Source: Meghimatium bilineatum (lineage: Eukaryota > Mollusca > Gastropoda > Stylommatophora > Philomycidae). Taken from it: a stretch of 64,000 bases of DNA. The stretch spans positions 28,560,133 through 28,624,132 of the forward strand of contig CM067315.1 in the NCBI GenBank assembly GCA_034231615.1, in the 5' to 3' direction. The notes under the pieces are model-generated. The model worked only from the letters and a program-made list of their open reading frames with translations. It was not told the origin of the DNA and did no database searches. Made by a program: the position numbers and the translations under genes. Of the stretch, positions 41,325-53,295 are shown one piece after another (the first letter of the stretch is position 1; every line of letters begins with the position of its first letter).

Positions 41325-44300
41325 ACTAAACATCTCTTCACTGAAATCCATCATTGCTACCACTAAACATCTCTTCACTGAAATCCATCATTGCTATACC
41401 ACTAAACATCTCTTCACTGAAATCCATCATTGCTATACCACTAAACATCTCTTCACTGAAATCCATCATTGCTACCACTAAACATCTCTTCACTGAAATC
41501 CATCATTGCTATATAACTAAACATCTCTTCACTGAAATCCATCATTGCTATATAACTAAACATCTCTTCACTGAAATCCATCATTGCTACCACTAAACAT
41601 CTCTTCACTGAAATCCATCATTGCTATATAACTAAACATCTCTTCACTGAAATCCATCATTGCTATATAACTAAACATCTCTTCACTGAAATCCATCATT
41701 GCTATATAACTAAACATCTCTTCACTGAAATCCATCATTGCTATACCACTAAACATCTCTTCACTGAAATCCATCATTGCTATACCACTAAACATCTCTT
41801 CACTGAAATCCATCATTGCTATACCACTAAACATCTCTTCACTGAAATCCATCATTGCTACCACTAAACATCTCTTCACTGAAATCCATCATTGCTACCA
41901 CTAAACATCTCTTCACTGAAATCCATCATTGCTATACCACTAAACATCTCTTCACTGAAATCCATCATTGCTATACCACTAAACATCTCTTCACTTAAAT
42001 CCATCATTGCTATACCACTAAACATCTCTTCACTGAAATCCATCATTGCTATACCACTAAACATCTCTTCACTGAAATCCATCATTGCTATACCACTAAA
42101 CATCTCTTCACTGAAATCCATCATTGCTACCACTAAACATCTCTTCACTGAAATCCATCATTGCTACCACTAAACATCTCTTCACTGAAATCCATCATTG
42201 CTACCACTAAACATCTCTTCACTGAAATCCATCATTGCTATATAACTAAACATCTCTTCACTGAAATCCATCATTGCTATATAACTAAACATCTCTTCAC
42301 TGAAATCCATCATTGCTACCACTAAACATCTCTTCACTGAAATCCATCATTGCTATATAACTAAACATCTCTTCACTGAAATCCATCATTGCTATATAAC
42401 TAAACATCTCTTCACTGAAATCCATCATTGCTACCACTAAACATCTCTTCACTGAAATCCATCATTGCTATATAACTAAACATCTCTTCACTGAAATCCA
42501 TCATTGCTACCACTAAACATCTCTTCACTGAAATCCATCATTGCTATATAACTAAACATCTCTTCACTGAAATCCATCATTGCTATATAACTAAACATCT
42601 CTTCACTGAAATCCATCATTGCTATATAACTAAACATCTCTTCACTGAAATCCATCATTGCTATATAACTAAACATCTCTTCACTGAAATCCATCATTGC
42701 TATACCACTAAACATCTCTTCACTGAAATCCATCATTGCTATATAACTAAACATCTCTTCACTGAAATCCATCATTGCTACCACTAAACATCTCTTCACT
42801 GAAATCCATCATTGCTACCACTAAACATCTCTTCACTGAAATCCATCATTGCTATACCACTAATTATCTCTTCACTGAAATCCATCATTGCTACCACTAA
42901 ACATCTCTTCACTGAAATCCATCATTGCTACCACTAAACATCTCTTCACTGAAATCCATCAGTGCTATATAACTAAACATCTCTTCACTGAAATCCATCA
43001 TTGCTATATAACTAAACATCTCTTCACTGAAATCCATCATTGCTATATAACTAAACATCTCTTCACTGAAATCCATCATTGCTATATAACTAAACATCTC
43101 TTCACTGAAATCCATCATTGCTATATAACTAAACATCTCTTCACTGAAATCCATCATTGCTATATAACTAAACATCTCTTCACTGAAATCCATCATTGCT
43201 ATATAACTAAACATCTCTTCACTGAAATCCATCATTGCTACCACTAAACATCTCTTCACTGAAATCCATCATTGCTATATAACTAAACATCTCTTCACTG
43301 AAATCCATTATTGCTATATAACTAAACATCTCTTCACTGAAATCCATCATTGCTACCACTAAACATCTCTTCACTGGAACACCTCATAATTGCCATCATG
43401 TAACATTTCATTGAAATCCATCATTGCTATATAACTAAACATCTCTTCACTGAAATCCATCATTGCTATATAACTAAACATCTCTTCACTGAAATCCATC
43501 ATTGCTATATAACTAAACATCTCTTCACTGAAATCCATCATTGCTATATAACTAAACATCTCTCCCACTGAAATCCATCATTGCTACCACTAAACATCTC
43601 TTCACTGGAATCCATCATTGCTATATAACTAAACATCTCTTCACTGAAATCCATCATTGCTATATAACTAAACATCTCTCCCACTGAAATCCATCATTGC
43701 TATACCACTAAACATCTCTTCACTGAAATCCATCATTGCTATATAACTAAACATCTCTTCACTGAAATCCATCATTGCTACCACTAAACATCTCTTCACT
43801 GAAATCCATCATTGCTATATAACTAAACATCTCTTCACTGAAATCCATCATTGCTACCACTAAACATCTCTTCACTGAAATCCATCATTGCTACCACTAA
43901 ACATCTCTTCACTGAAATCCATCATTGCTATACCACTAATTATCTCTTCACTGAAATCCATCATTGCTACCACTAAACATCTCTTCACTGAAATCCATCA
44001 TTGCTACCACTAAACATCTCTTCACTGAAATCCATCATTGCTACCACTAAACATCTCTTCACTGAAATCCATCATTGCTATACCACTAAACATCTCTTCA
44101 CTGAAATCCATCAGTGCTATATAACTAAACATCTCTTCACTGAAATCCATCATTGCTATATAACTAAACATCTCTTCACTGAAATCCATCATTGCTACCA
44201 CTAAACATCTCTTCACTGAAATCCATCAGTGCTATATAACTAAACATCTCTTCACTGAAATCCATCATTGCTATATAACTAAACATCTCTTCACTGAAAT

Positions 44301-45385
44301 CCATCATTGCTATATAACTAAACATCTCTTCACTGAAATCCATCATTGCTATATAACTAAACATCTCTTCACTGAAATCCATCATTGCTATATAACTAAA
44401 CATCTCTTCACTGAAATCCATCATTGCTATATAACTAAACATCTCTTCACTGAAATCCATCATTGCTATATAACTAAACATCTCTTCACTGAAATCCATC
44501 ATTGCTACCACTAAACATCTCTTCACTGAAATCCATCATTGCTATATAACTAAACATCTCTTCACTGAAATCCATTATTGCTATATAACTAAACATCTCT
44601 TCACTGAAATCCATCATTGCTACCACTAAACATCTCTTCACTGGAACACCTCATAATTGCCATCATGTAACATTTCATTGAAATCCATCATTGCTATATA
44701 ACTAAACATCTCTTCACTGAAATCCATCATTGCTATATAACTAAACATCTCTTCACTGAAATCCATCATTGCTATATAACTAAACATCTCTTCACTGAAA
44801 TCCATCATTGCTATATAACTAAACATCTCTCCCACTGAAATCCATCATTGCTACCACTAAACATCTCTTCACTGAAATCCATCATTGCTATATAACTAAA
44901 CATCTCTTCACTGAAATCCATTATTGCTATATAACTAAACATCTCTTCACTGAAATCCATCATTGCTACCACTAAACATCTCTTCACTGGAACACCTCAT
45001 AATTGCCATCATGTAACATTTCATTGAAATCCATCATTGCTATATAACTAAACATCTCTTCACTGAAATCCATCATTGCTATATAACTAAACATCTCTTC
45101 ACTGAAATCCATCATTGCTATATAACTAAACATCTCTCCCCTGAAATCCATCATTGCTACCACTAAACATCTCTTCACTGGAACACCTCATAATTGCCAT
45201 CATGTAACATTTCATTGAAATCCATCATTGCTATATAACTAAACATCTCTTCACTGAAATCCATCATTGCTATATAACTAAACATCTCTTCACTGAAATC
45301 CATCATTGCTATATAACTAAACATCTCTTCACTGGAATCCATCATTGCTATATAACTAAACATCTCTCCCACTGAAATTATACAC
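41325..45385. repeat. 37/39-bp satellite, about 100 units, with higher-order structure
   Basis: Unit CTAAACATCTCTTCACTGAA, then ATCCATCATTGCT, then one of three junctions: ATACCA (39 bp), ATATAA (39 bp) or ACCA (37 bp). A 680-bp stretch (about 42925-43603) reappears 1267 bp downstream (about 44192-44870), including rare marks: CATCAGTGC, CCATTATTGC, a hybrid unit GGAACACCTCATAATTGCC and CTCTCCCACTG. The hybrid unit recurs near 43376, 44643, 44991 and 45181. The 13-codon frames (MMDFSEEMFS on minus) are artefacts. Confidence 0.97.
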
Positions 45386-45389
45386 ATGA

Positions 45390-45745
45390 TGAAGTAATTT
45401 ATATTCAATGCTGGTGCAATACCTAACGTTTCTCATCATGGCTAATTTGGATGTCAGGTCATAACTGCAACTCTCTGATTCAGCATACCCTGATAATTTC
45501 ATATGGTTCAGCTGTCTGAAGTGCTAGAAAGACAAACCTCCATGTATATCTCATATAATGCAGAGACAACAAACAGATTTTAAAGTGAGATTCAATAGTT
45601 TAATGTACATCAAATTGTTACAAGAGTGATTTATTCAACAGCAAAAAAAAAATTCTAAAAAATTCACATCTTTGGTTGTATACATGTCATTGTCATTTAC
45701 CGAGTTTGACAAATATAAGAATACCTGGAAAACATGACATAATTA
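45390..45745. other. No recognisable feature
   Basis: AT-rich separator between two arrays. No structure seen. Confidence 0.45.
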
Positions 45746-45747
45746 TT

Positions 45748-46352
45748 GTCATTAGAGTTGTACTAACAAAATAATCTAGATCTGAATATTAGAGCTGTAC
45801 TAACAAAGTACAGGTAATGTAGATCTGAGCATTAGAGTTGTCTTAGCTAACTAATGTAGATCTTAGTATTAGGGTTGTTCTAGCAAACTAATGTAGATCT
45901 TAGTATTAGGGTTGTTCTAGCAAACTAATGTAGATCTTAGTATTAAGGTTGTTCTAGCAAACTAATGTAGATCTGAGCATTTGTGTTGTACTAGAAAATT
46001 AATGTAGATCTGAGCATTTGTGTTGTACTAGAAAATTAATGTAGATCTGAGCATTTGTGTTGTACTAGAAAATTAATGTAGATCTGAGCATTTGTGTTGT
46101 ACTAGAAAATTAATGTAGATCTGAGCATTTGTGTTGTACTAGCAAACTAATGTAGATCTCAGCATTAGAGTTGTACTAGCAAAATAATATAGATCTGAAC
46201 ATTAGAGCTGTACTAACAAAGTACTGGTAATGTAGATCTTAGTATTAGGGTTGTTCTAGCAAACTAATGTAGATCTGAACATTAGTTGTACTAGCAAATT
46301 AATATATATTTTATTTACTAGCAAACTAATATAGACTTTAAAATTAGAGTCA
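45748..46352. repeat. 37-bp minisatellite, about 15 units
   Basis: Unit CTAGCAAACTAATGTAGATC, then T(G/T)AGCATTAGAGTTGTA. Subtypes lie in runs: TTAGTATTAGGGTTGTTCTAG (split across units), then four TGAGCATTTGTGTTGTACTA units with AAAATTAATG. The flanks are mixed and more diverged, as expected if new units arise in the middle. Confidence 0.95.
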
Positions 46353-46854
46353 AACAGAAGTCTGCAGTATTTTCTTACAAATCTCTAAAAAATTTTCCAG
46401 AAAATATTCAGTGTTTATTTTAAACTATCCTGGAGCAGAAGTAACATGTTATGTTCTTGTCACTTGTTAAAGTGTAACACATCACATGACAACTATAGCA
46501 CAGATATAAGGTTTTAAAACTAGCAATACTTTATACATAAAATAATTTGCAAACTGAATTTAAAATAGACAGTGGTTTAAAATATAGAAGCCAATCGTTG
46601 TGCTTTGCTTAACAAGCTTCTGTATTTGAGTAGATTAAAAATATTTAAGGTCAACCATTAAAGTACAAAATCATGATAGATTTTTACAATAAAATAATTA
46701 ATACTTACAGATTAATTAGTGGATTAACAAACTCATAGACGAGCCTATAAATGCTGTGGTTGTGTGAGATAATTCAGTGATAATTCAGTGCATAGATTAA
46801 ACAATCTATGGCAAGTGGCAGACTAAAAAACAAAGTTACAATTATTAAGAAGTT

Positions 46855-46966
46855 ATATTTTTCCATTCACAACATATGGTTGTGAGACATGAACAATGAC
46901 ATCTGCAATGGAAAATATAATCGACATTGGAAATGCAATGTTATAAAAAAGTTATAAGGATATTAT
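46855..46966 (+). mobile_element. RTE LINE C-terminal half 1, split by foldback element
   Basis: Translation, in drifting frames, reads TYGCETWTMTSAMEN, then the ID-x-x-EM-x-CYKK region. This is the YG-(C/S)-E-(T/S)-WT block of RTE elements. It continues after the insert at 47351. Confidence 0.7.
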
Positions 46967-47350
46967 AAGGTAATACTGCAGTGAAATGAAACAACAATAG
47001 TACTTACGCAGAACATAGGTTTTTGAAAGTTTTACTTGAACACAACAGATGGACTATCACTAAGACTAAGGGATTATTAGGTGTAAACACAAAAGCAGAA
47101 ATTAAAATACCGGTACAGAAGACTTTTTCAATGTTTCAAACCGTTAGGTCTTTCTCAAGAATATATAAAACAAACAGTGAAAAACAATGTTACTACCACA
47201 GAGGCACTAGATACAATATTGACATGTAAACAATATGAAGTTCAAGGTGACAATCTTGTATTTGACAATCTTGTATTTGTGTTTACACCTCATAACCATT
47301 AGTCTTAGTCCGTCCTCTTATCATAAAAAACCGTTCTACGTAAGTACTAA
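46967..47350 (+). mobile_element. Foldback element, copy 5, about 9-bp target duplication
   Basis: Flanked by GGATATTAT (46958-46966) and GGGTATTAT (47351-47359), 8 of 9 identical, inside an RTE LINE. It starts TAATACTGCAGTGAAATG, then arm GTACTTACGCAGAACATAGG ... GTGTAAACACAAA, mirrored by TTTGTGTTTACACCTCATAA ... GTTCTACGTAAGTAC (about 47276-47347). The interior holds the core CAATGTTTCAAACCGTTAGG, TCTTTCTCAAGA (47129-47160) in the same orientation relative to the leader as in copy 4. It is 384 bp long. Confidence 0.85.
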
Positions 47351-47640
47351 GGGTATTATGGACAGAAAGACGAACCAATCTAGATACTTGCTTAGAGCAA
47401 AACATAAAACGACAATGGTTTCGAAAGATTAATCATGGAGGTAAAACTTCCAGGAAAGAGAGCAAGAGGCAGACCAAGACTAAGATGGACACAGAATATG
47501 GAAGCCCTTCTCAACATGACTGACACTGGAAGAGGACTGCTTGCATAGAACTGAGAAGCTTGCAGAGTGTCAGTGAGGACAAGGTACTGTAAAAGACACG
47601 TTGCATAGACAGATATACACATTTAATAGACTTTTGTATT
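47351..47640 (+). mobile_element. RTE LINE C-terminal half 2
   Basis: FERLIMEVKLPGKRARGRPR, then LRWTQNMEALLNMTDTGRG and VSVRTRYCKRH (47425-47600). LPGKR-x-RGRPRLRW-x-(Q/E)-(N)-(I/M)-E is a LINE C-terminal block, also present on the minus strand at 49505-49760. Frames shift at least twice. Confidence 0.75.
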
Positions 47641-47659
47641 AAAAACACTTGGGTATTAC

Positions 47660-48200
47660 CATCATCATGTGCCTAACTAGCATAGGCAATCATGGATCTC
47701 TACAACTCATCTATTTCCAGTATCCTTGTTGATTCTTCACCATACCATGATGTCAGACTAATAGTTTATCACGCTGTCATTCTTGATTTCTCTTGCCTGT
47801 TTTAATTAAGTTCCCCAGATCTCTCTGTCTTATAACGCCTAAATAAATTGGGATTATCTTCTTCCGATTTGATTCAGTACCACATTTCACTATCAGCACC
47901 TCTTTATTAGTTTTCCTAGCTATCCATGGTATTCTCAGCATTCTTTTATAGAAACACCTATCCATGGTATTCTCAGCATTCTTTTATAGAACCACCTATC
48001 CATGGTATCCCCCTTTTAAAAAAAATAGAAACCACATCTCTGTTGATTCTAATTTTTTCTCCTATCCTGTTTTGTGTATTGTCCAAAGACTTGCATCCAT
48101 ATGTTAGAATCTGTGTTATATAGTCTTGAAGAACTCTCTTACCTCTAAAGACAGGAACATATTACAGTCAACTCTTCATTTTTAAGAATGTTGCCTTTTC
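47660..48200 (-). mobile_element. RTE LINE 3' end, (GAT)n tail, minus strand
   Basis: Plus-strand ATCATCATG at 47661 is the 3' tail. The minus-strand frame is CFYKRMLRIPWIARKTNKEV, LIVKCGTESNRKKIIPI, LGVIRQRDLGNLIKTGKR. Upstream is GRILQDYITQILTYGCKSLD (YG-(C)-(K/E)-S-(W/L)). C-(Y)-KRMLRI-(P/S)-W-x-A-KKTN-(K/E)-EVL is diagnostic of RTE-like elements. A 33-bp duplication (ATCCATGGTATTCTCAGCAT) at 47922-48005 lies inside it. Confidence 0.82.
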
Positions 48201-48510
48201 TCCCCCTGTTGTTTCTTATCTCTATTTTGCTTTTTCTATTTGATGTTAATCTTAATATGCCAATATAAAATTAAATAGCAGTTTTATTTAGAACAAACAT
48301 TAATGTATTAAACACATAAAACTTGTTTATCACGAATGATTTAAATGTAATTTATAGTTGTAGTGTATTGACATTATTGTACCCAGGTTATCTAATATAT
48401 ACTTCATACCTTTCAACAAAGTGACACACTGCAAGCAGAGAGTACCACCGATAGAACATAACGTGTAGTTTCAAGCTATAATGCATGGAGATATCTGGGT
48501 AAAATCTGTA
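48200..48510. other. No recognisable feature
   Basis: AT-rich, nothing assignable. Confidence 0.4.
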
Positions 48511-48514
48511 AAGA

Positions 48515-48605
48515 TGATGTCACATGCCAGATTCAAATCCGCGACCTCTTGAGAACAAGAAAAAAGGCTTAACCTCTAAGCAAGATAAATCCCCTATCAC
48601 GACAG
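48515..48605 (-). mobile_element. tRNA-like SINE head, minus strand
   Basis: Minus strand: TTGCTTAGAGGTTAAGCC (A-box-like), then CAAGAGGTCGCGGATTTGAA, TCTGGC (B-box-like). The intervening loop is A-rich and does not fold as a working tRNA. No body identified. Confidence 0.45.
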
Positions 48606-48639
48606 GGATATATCCTCTATATAGCAAGAGCAGTTCACA

Positions 48640-49260
48640 GTCTTAGCTCCGCATTTTCAATCAGTGTGACTCTACAATGAATCCCTGGACATCGTGATCT
48701 AGCAGGAAATTAAACAATTAACAGACTTGCAAAATGAGTTGCCTGAAACCAATAAAAGCAAAGACCTTGTAGTATGGGGAGAGTCAAACAAATTCTCAGA
48801 AACAACACCAGGGAAATCTGGTTCAACAAATGGGAAAATGGGTTGACTAGTCAAAATATTTTAAGTGGAATGACACAGCCAAAGGACAATGACAACATTG
48901 ACAAACTCTGCAGGAGAAATCAATCCCTTATCTTTCAGTTTCAAACAGGACATGCAGGAATCAATAACCAATTCAACCTCAGCAAATACCCATTTGAAAA
49001 CACTGCTCTCATCTTTAAAAAAGTGTGGAACACCTACTTATTGACTGCCTTTACCTTTCAACTGCCAGAAAAAAAACATTTGCAGACACCCTTTAACAGT
49101 CACTGACTCACTGTATGGATCACTGTCAACTTCAGAATACCTTCACTTTGTTAAAGAATGGCATTGTGCTGCCAAGAGTAGAGCTACTCAGCAGCATTTG
49201 GATATCAATAACAACATTACAAGCGGGATACAACCAACACAGGACATATTAGCCACCCAC
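48640..49260 (+). mobile_element. RNase H LINE C-terminal fragment
   Basis: Plus-strand frame 48774-49106 reads REIWFNKWENGLTSQNI, RRNQSLIFQFQTGHAGINNQ, FNLSKYPFENTAL. A frame change then gives SVEHLLIDCLYLSTAR. W-x3-W...(L/F)-x-(T)-GH-x-x-(L/I)-N ... C-x-x-(C)...(E)-x-(V)-(E)-HLL-x-DC is the region after RNase H in jockey/I-group LINEs. It is followed by an apparent C-terminus near 49195. No 5' parts remain. Confidence 0.75.
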
Positions 49261-49504
49261 AAACTCATAGTCAAGGACATAACTAACTGAATTGCAAGAG
49301 TGGATGTAACAAATGGTCATAACCACTTGTGATATACAAACAACAAACAGAATGATTAACAAAGCATCCAAAGATACATGAAATTATGTACTAGAAACAG
49401 ACATGAGTATTAGAATAATAGAGCAGCAGCAGGAAAGAAAACAATGGAAAAATGTGACATTACATGCCAAAGAAATGCAGTGAATATGGAAAATGTGCAA
49501 TGAA

Positions 49505-49760
49505 CACATCTAGGAATAATAATAATAATATGCCCTTGGTGATCCTTGGTGTTTACCTTTAAAAGAGTCATGTAAGCCGTTAACTATCCTTATGATGTGT
49601 CCTTTGTAGAGCGTTATCCTCACTGCCACTTTGCAAGCCTCTTGGTTCTGTACAAGTTGTACAGCCTACTCCAGAGTCGGAGTTAGAAGGTCTACAATAT
49701 CCTGTGTCTGCCTCTTGTTCTCTTTCCTGGAACTTTTCCTGCCATGATTAATCTTTTTAA
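49505..49760 (-). mobile_element. LINE 3' end with (ATT)n tail, minus strand
   Basis: Plus-strand AATAATAATAATAAT (49514-49530) is the tail. The minus-strand frame is RLIMAGKVPGKRTRGRHRIL, then QNQEACKVAVRITLYKGH, the same family as 47351-47640 (RLIMEVKLPGKRARGRPRLR, NREAC-x-VSVRT). Strongly 5' truncated. Confidence 0.75.
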
Positions 49761-49764
49761 ACCA

Positions 49765-50135
49765 TTGTGCCTCTTATCTACTTACCTACCCAAAGGGGGT
49801 AAACCAGAATTTATAGATGAAGTACTGTGGAGTTTTCTCAAGAGGGAGGCATCACGATATAGGCATGTCATTTATTATATGGACTTAATTCATCTTAAAA
49901 GACAGTCTAAAGTAAGCTTGCATCAGTTGGATTTGAGGTGGAATGAGAAGGTCAGGACTTCTGACTATATCTGCCCATCCTTTAGCAATTTACCACAGAA
50001 GTTCCATGAAAATGTCTCATCTTTGGGTTGTTGGTCCTTACGCATGTCTTCATTCTTTTGTTCTTCTTGTTATTGAATTCCCAAAAGTCCTAGCACTATT
50101 AAGCAGGCTAGTGCTCAATGAATAGCAATCTTCCA
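49765..50135. other. Open plus-strand frame, unassigned
   Basis: A 110-codon frame starts in the antisense of the LINE end and continues as KPEFIDEVLWSFLKREASRY and HLKRQSKVSLHQLDLRWNEK. The composition is not periodic, but no domain is recognised and no good splice signals bound it. Confidence 0.3.
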
Positions 50136-50275
50136 CCAGGTTTTCAGCCGTAATTTACTAGGATTTTGATTGGTTGGCCTGATATGACACTCACGACACG
50201 TTTCAGATGTAATTTGCTATGGTTTTGCTATTTCATTGTGGTTGGCTTGATGTGACACTCAAGCCACACTAAAAG
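50135..50275. repeat. Diverged duplication, about 67 bp x 2
   Basis: TTTCAGCCGTAATTTACTA ... GTTGGCCTGATATGACACTC, followed by TTTCAGATGTAATTTGCTA ... GTTGGCTTGATGTGACACTC. Confidence 0.8.
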
Positions 50276-50870
50276 GGCAGTACATTTTTGTAAAAAATAT
50301 TTAATTGGCAAATTCTATTTACAAAGTTAAAAATAGAAAAATATAAAAGTCTACATATGGAGTGGGCAAAATTCAGCACAAATTTTGTTCTTTTTGGCCA
50401 GCTAGGCTGACATAAAAATACTATATGCATTGGACTTCGAGCTTAAAAAACACTTCAAGGGACGTAAAGAGTTCCAAGGGACTAAAAAAAGGTGTGGCCC
50501 CAATACCATGAAATAAAAGCTCACTCTGGCCCGCTTAGGCAAAAAATGTGCAGACTGGTCTACATGAACAGATGATTGTTTTCATATTTGAGTACATCTT
50601 TCACATTATGATCAATCACTAGCAACAAGATATAAGGACAAAAATATATGCAAGAAAATTGATAATACTTCAAACGTAATGATTGAGTTTAGTATTACAA
50701 AGGCAAGCATATAGCACAATCTATAAATGCAGTAGTTTTGGTGTGATGCTTGACACAGGAGTGAGGTCAGCACATTGTATAACTCCTCACTTCATTCACA
50801 ATCTTTATTGAGTCATTCAATCTGGAATTAAGTAGTCATTGCTTGTGCTTGATACAACAATCAATATAAG
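50275..50870. other. No recognisable feature
   Basis: AT-rich, no structure noted. Confidence 0.4.
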
Positions 50871-50871
50871 C

Positions 50872-51050
50872 TAATACTGCAGTGAAATGGAACAACAATG
50901 GTACTTACGTAGAACACAGGTTTTTGATGTTTCATTTGAACACAACAGACGTACTATCAATAAGACTGAGGGGGTTATTAGTCTTAGTGATAGTCCATCT
51001 GCTGTGTTCAAGTGACACACAAAAAAATTGTGTTCTACGTTAAGTACTAT
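50872..51050 (+). mobile_element. Foldback element, copy 6, reduced to a hairpin
   Basis: It starts TAATACTGCAGTGAAATGG as copy 5 does, then arm GTACTTACGTAGAACACAGG ... GACGTACTATCAATAAGACT. It turns over within some 10 bp into the mirrored arm AGTCTTAGTGATAGTCCATC ... TTGTGTTCTACGTTAAGTAC. The interior and core motif of copy 5 are absent. The right arm end is the first unit of the satellite that follows. Confidence 0.85.
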
Positions 51051-51435
51051 TGTGCTTGGTACAGAACACTAGATCTGTTCTACGTTAAGTACTATTGTGC
51101 TTGATACAGAACACTAGATCTGTTCTACGTTAAGTACTATTGTGCTTGATACAGAACACTAGATCTGTTCTACGTTAAGTACTATTGTGCTTGGTACAGA
51201 ACACTAGATCTGTTCTACGTTAAGTACTATTGTGCTTGGTACAGAACACTAGATCTGTTCTACGTTAAGTACTATTGTGCTTGGTACAGAACACTAGATC
51301 TGTTCTACGTTAAGTACTATTGTGCTTGATACAGAACACTAGATCTGTTCTACGTTAAGTACTATTGTGCTTGATACAGAACACTAGATCTGTTCTACGT
51401 TAAGTACTATTGTGCTTGGTACAGAACACTAGATC
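51031..51435. repeat. 45-bp satellite, nine units, seeded by a foldback end
   Basis: Unit TGTTCTACGTTAAGTACTAT, then TGTGCTTG(G/A)TACAGAACAC and TAGATC, exactly 45 bp x 9. Only one site (G/A) varies. The first 15 or so bases are the terminus of the adjoining foldback element. The unit itself contains short inverted parts GTGTTCT/AGAACAC. Confidence 0.96.
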
Positions 51436-53290
51436 TTCAAATGTAGAAATATTAACACTCTACTGATCAAATATGCATTACAAATCCCAGGTGATCAACT
51501 ATGGCGATTATTGAAACTGTTATACTTCAGAAATATGGCAACCGTAGCGACAGTTTTAAGAAAAATAGCTCCCCAGGGACAGCGCGTTATTTTATTTCAA
51601 AACAAAAGCAACCATGCCATGCAGTACAGTCTATAGACATCATTTATGAGTATTAATCATGAAAAAATCGGACTCTTCGAAGGTGAGATTTTGTGATCTA
51701 CAGAAAGTAATGTAAATCCAAACCTACCATTATAATAAGTAAGAGTTCACTTCTGATGAAACAACTATGAGACTTTCAAATTCATTTAGAAAATACAAAC
51801 ATTCATTACAGCACATAAAATTGTTTTAAAGTTCTCTCACACAAGCTCAGTTTTATACAGATTTGTTTAAAGACTTATGTCAATAGCTAAAATATTTGCT
51901 AACACCCTTTGTTTTGCGAGATAAGTACGCTCTGGATTGAAGGTAAGCAAAGTGTTAAATCAGCTCATTCCATTTTTAAACATAGTAGCTGCCCATTTCA
52001 GTGATGCCTACCCGAGGTGATGCCTACCCGAGGTGATGCCTACCCGAGGTGTCGGAGATTGGTTGCATTTAGCTCATATTATCCCATATCCATGTAGTCC
52101 CTCTCAACAAAATGGCAGGTCACCTGCTAAGAGTACCACTCACAGTACAGAACTCCGTAGATTCATACGATAATCCCAGGAATCTTTTAAAATAAATCCA
52201 CTTTATAAACCAGATTTTGAGAGAGGGATTAAAGCCTTAAAATATCTTGAGCACAAATCAAATAGGTTAACCAATATGCCTGGAAAATCTCCAGATGTAT
52301 ATCCTTCAAGTCATTATTATATAGAAATTGACAGCATTAGAACACTTAAACAGTAGTTTCTGCAAACAATTCAAATTCTATAGCAATTCCAACAGTTCAG
52401 TATACTTCAGCATGGCAAAAATTATAATTTGTATAATGCCAAATACATTTTTTCTATATCACATTGCAACATTATTACTAGTCACCACAGATACATCATT
52501 ATAGCAATCCAACCAGACTAATAACTGACTGTTCAAGTAAATATAGTGATTTGGTAAAAAGTGTTACAAAAACTTACTACTAACAATAAAAAAACAATTC
52601 TAATAACAAGAATGAGGAAGAAAACTATTCCTGTTTCGACCATAAAACTGTTACCTATGGCCCACATCTGATCATTCCATCTTCTCTGACTTTATATATA
52701 TATTTTAATTTATATAATATAATTATATATGATAATTGTTCTACATCCAATAGTAGGTGTTGAAGGGTATGCATGCTGATTGGAAAGATGGCCAGCTTTC
52801 TACATTCTCATGAAGACTACTCTAAGCTGTATTAAAATCTTCCAACAACACCCTGAAGACCTCACATCAGCTGACTGAGACACTGAGCATATATACTTTT
52901 AGATGGCTGATGGAATGGCAAGCAGAGAACTTATTGGAATGTCCCTTGTGTAGTAAAGCTAGATCCTGATCAAGAATTGATGCATGTTGATTCATGTGGC
53001 TCACTGGTTAAATACACTCTTTCTGCTCCTCTGGGTGACCATTCGTGATCCTACAGCATTTCATTCTAAGTTAATTCAAGCATATCATATAATGTGTACT
53101 TAATTTCAGCGCCCACATTTAGAATGTGTTTGAAATTAAATTATGTCCAATATCCCCACTTCAACACTCTGATTATAGATGCCTTGGAAGCAAGGATGTC
53201 AGTTCTTTTATTTACTACAAACTCCTGCATCTCAAAAGGCACTTACGTAAGACTCAGAAGGCAGTCATGGATGCCATCTAGTTAGGAAGA
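51436..53290. other. Mostly unassigned
   Basis: Contains an 18-bp x 3 repeat (GATGCCTACCCGAGGT) at about 52002-52050. Otherwise there is no domain, repeat or transposon end that I can support. Confidence 0.45.
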
Positions 53291-53295
53291 CCGGC

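Noticed and set aside
41325-45385. CRISPR-like array
   Set aside because: Units are contiguous with no unique spacers, and the whole window is eukaryotic in character.
41568-45408. Many MMDFSEEMFS-type frames
   Set aside because: Satellite translation. Frames break wherever a 37-bp unit replaces a 39-bp unit.
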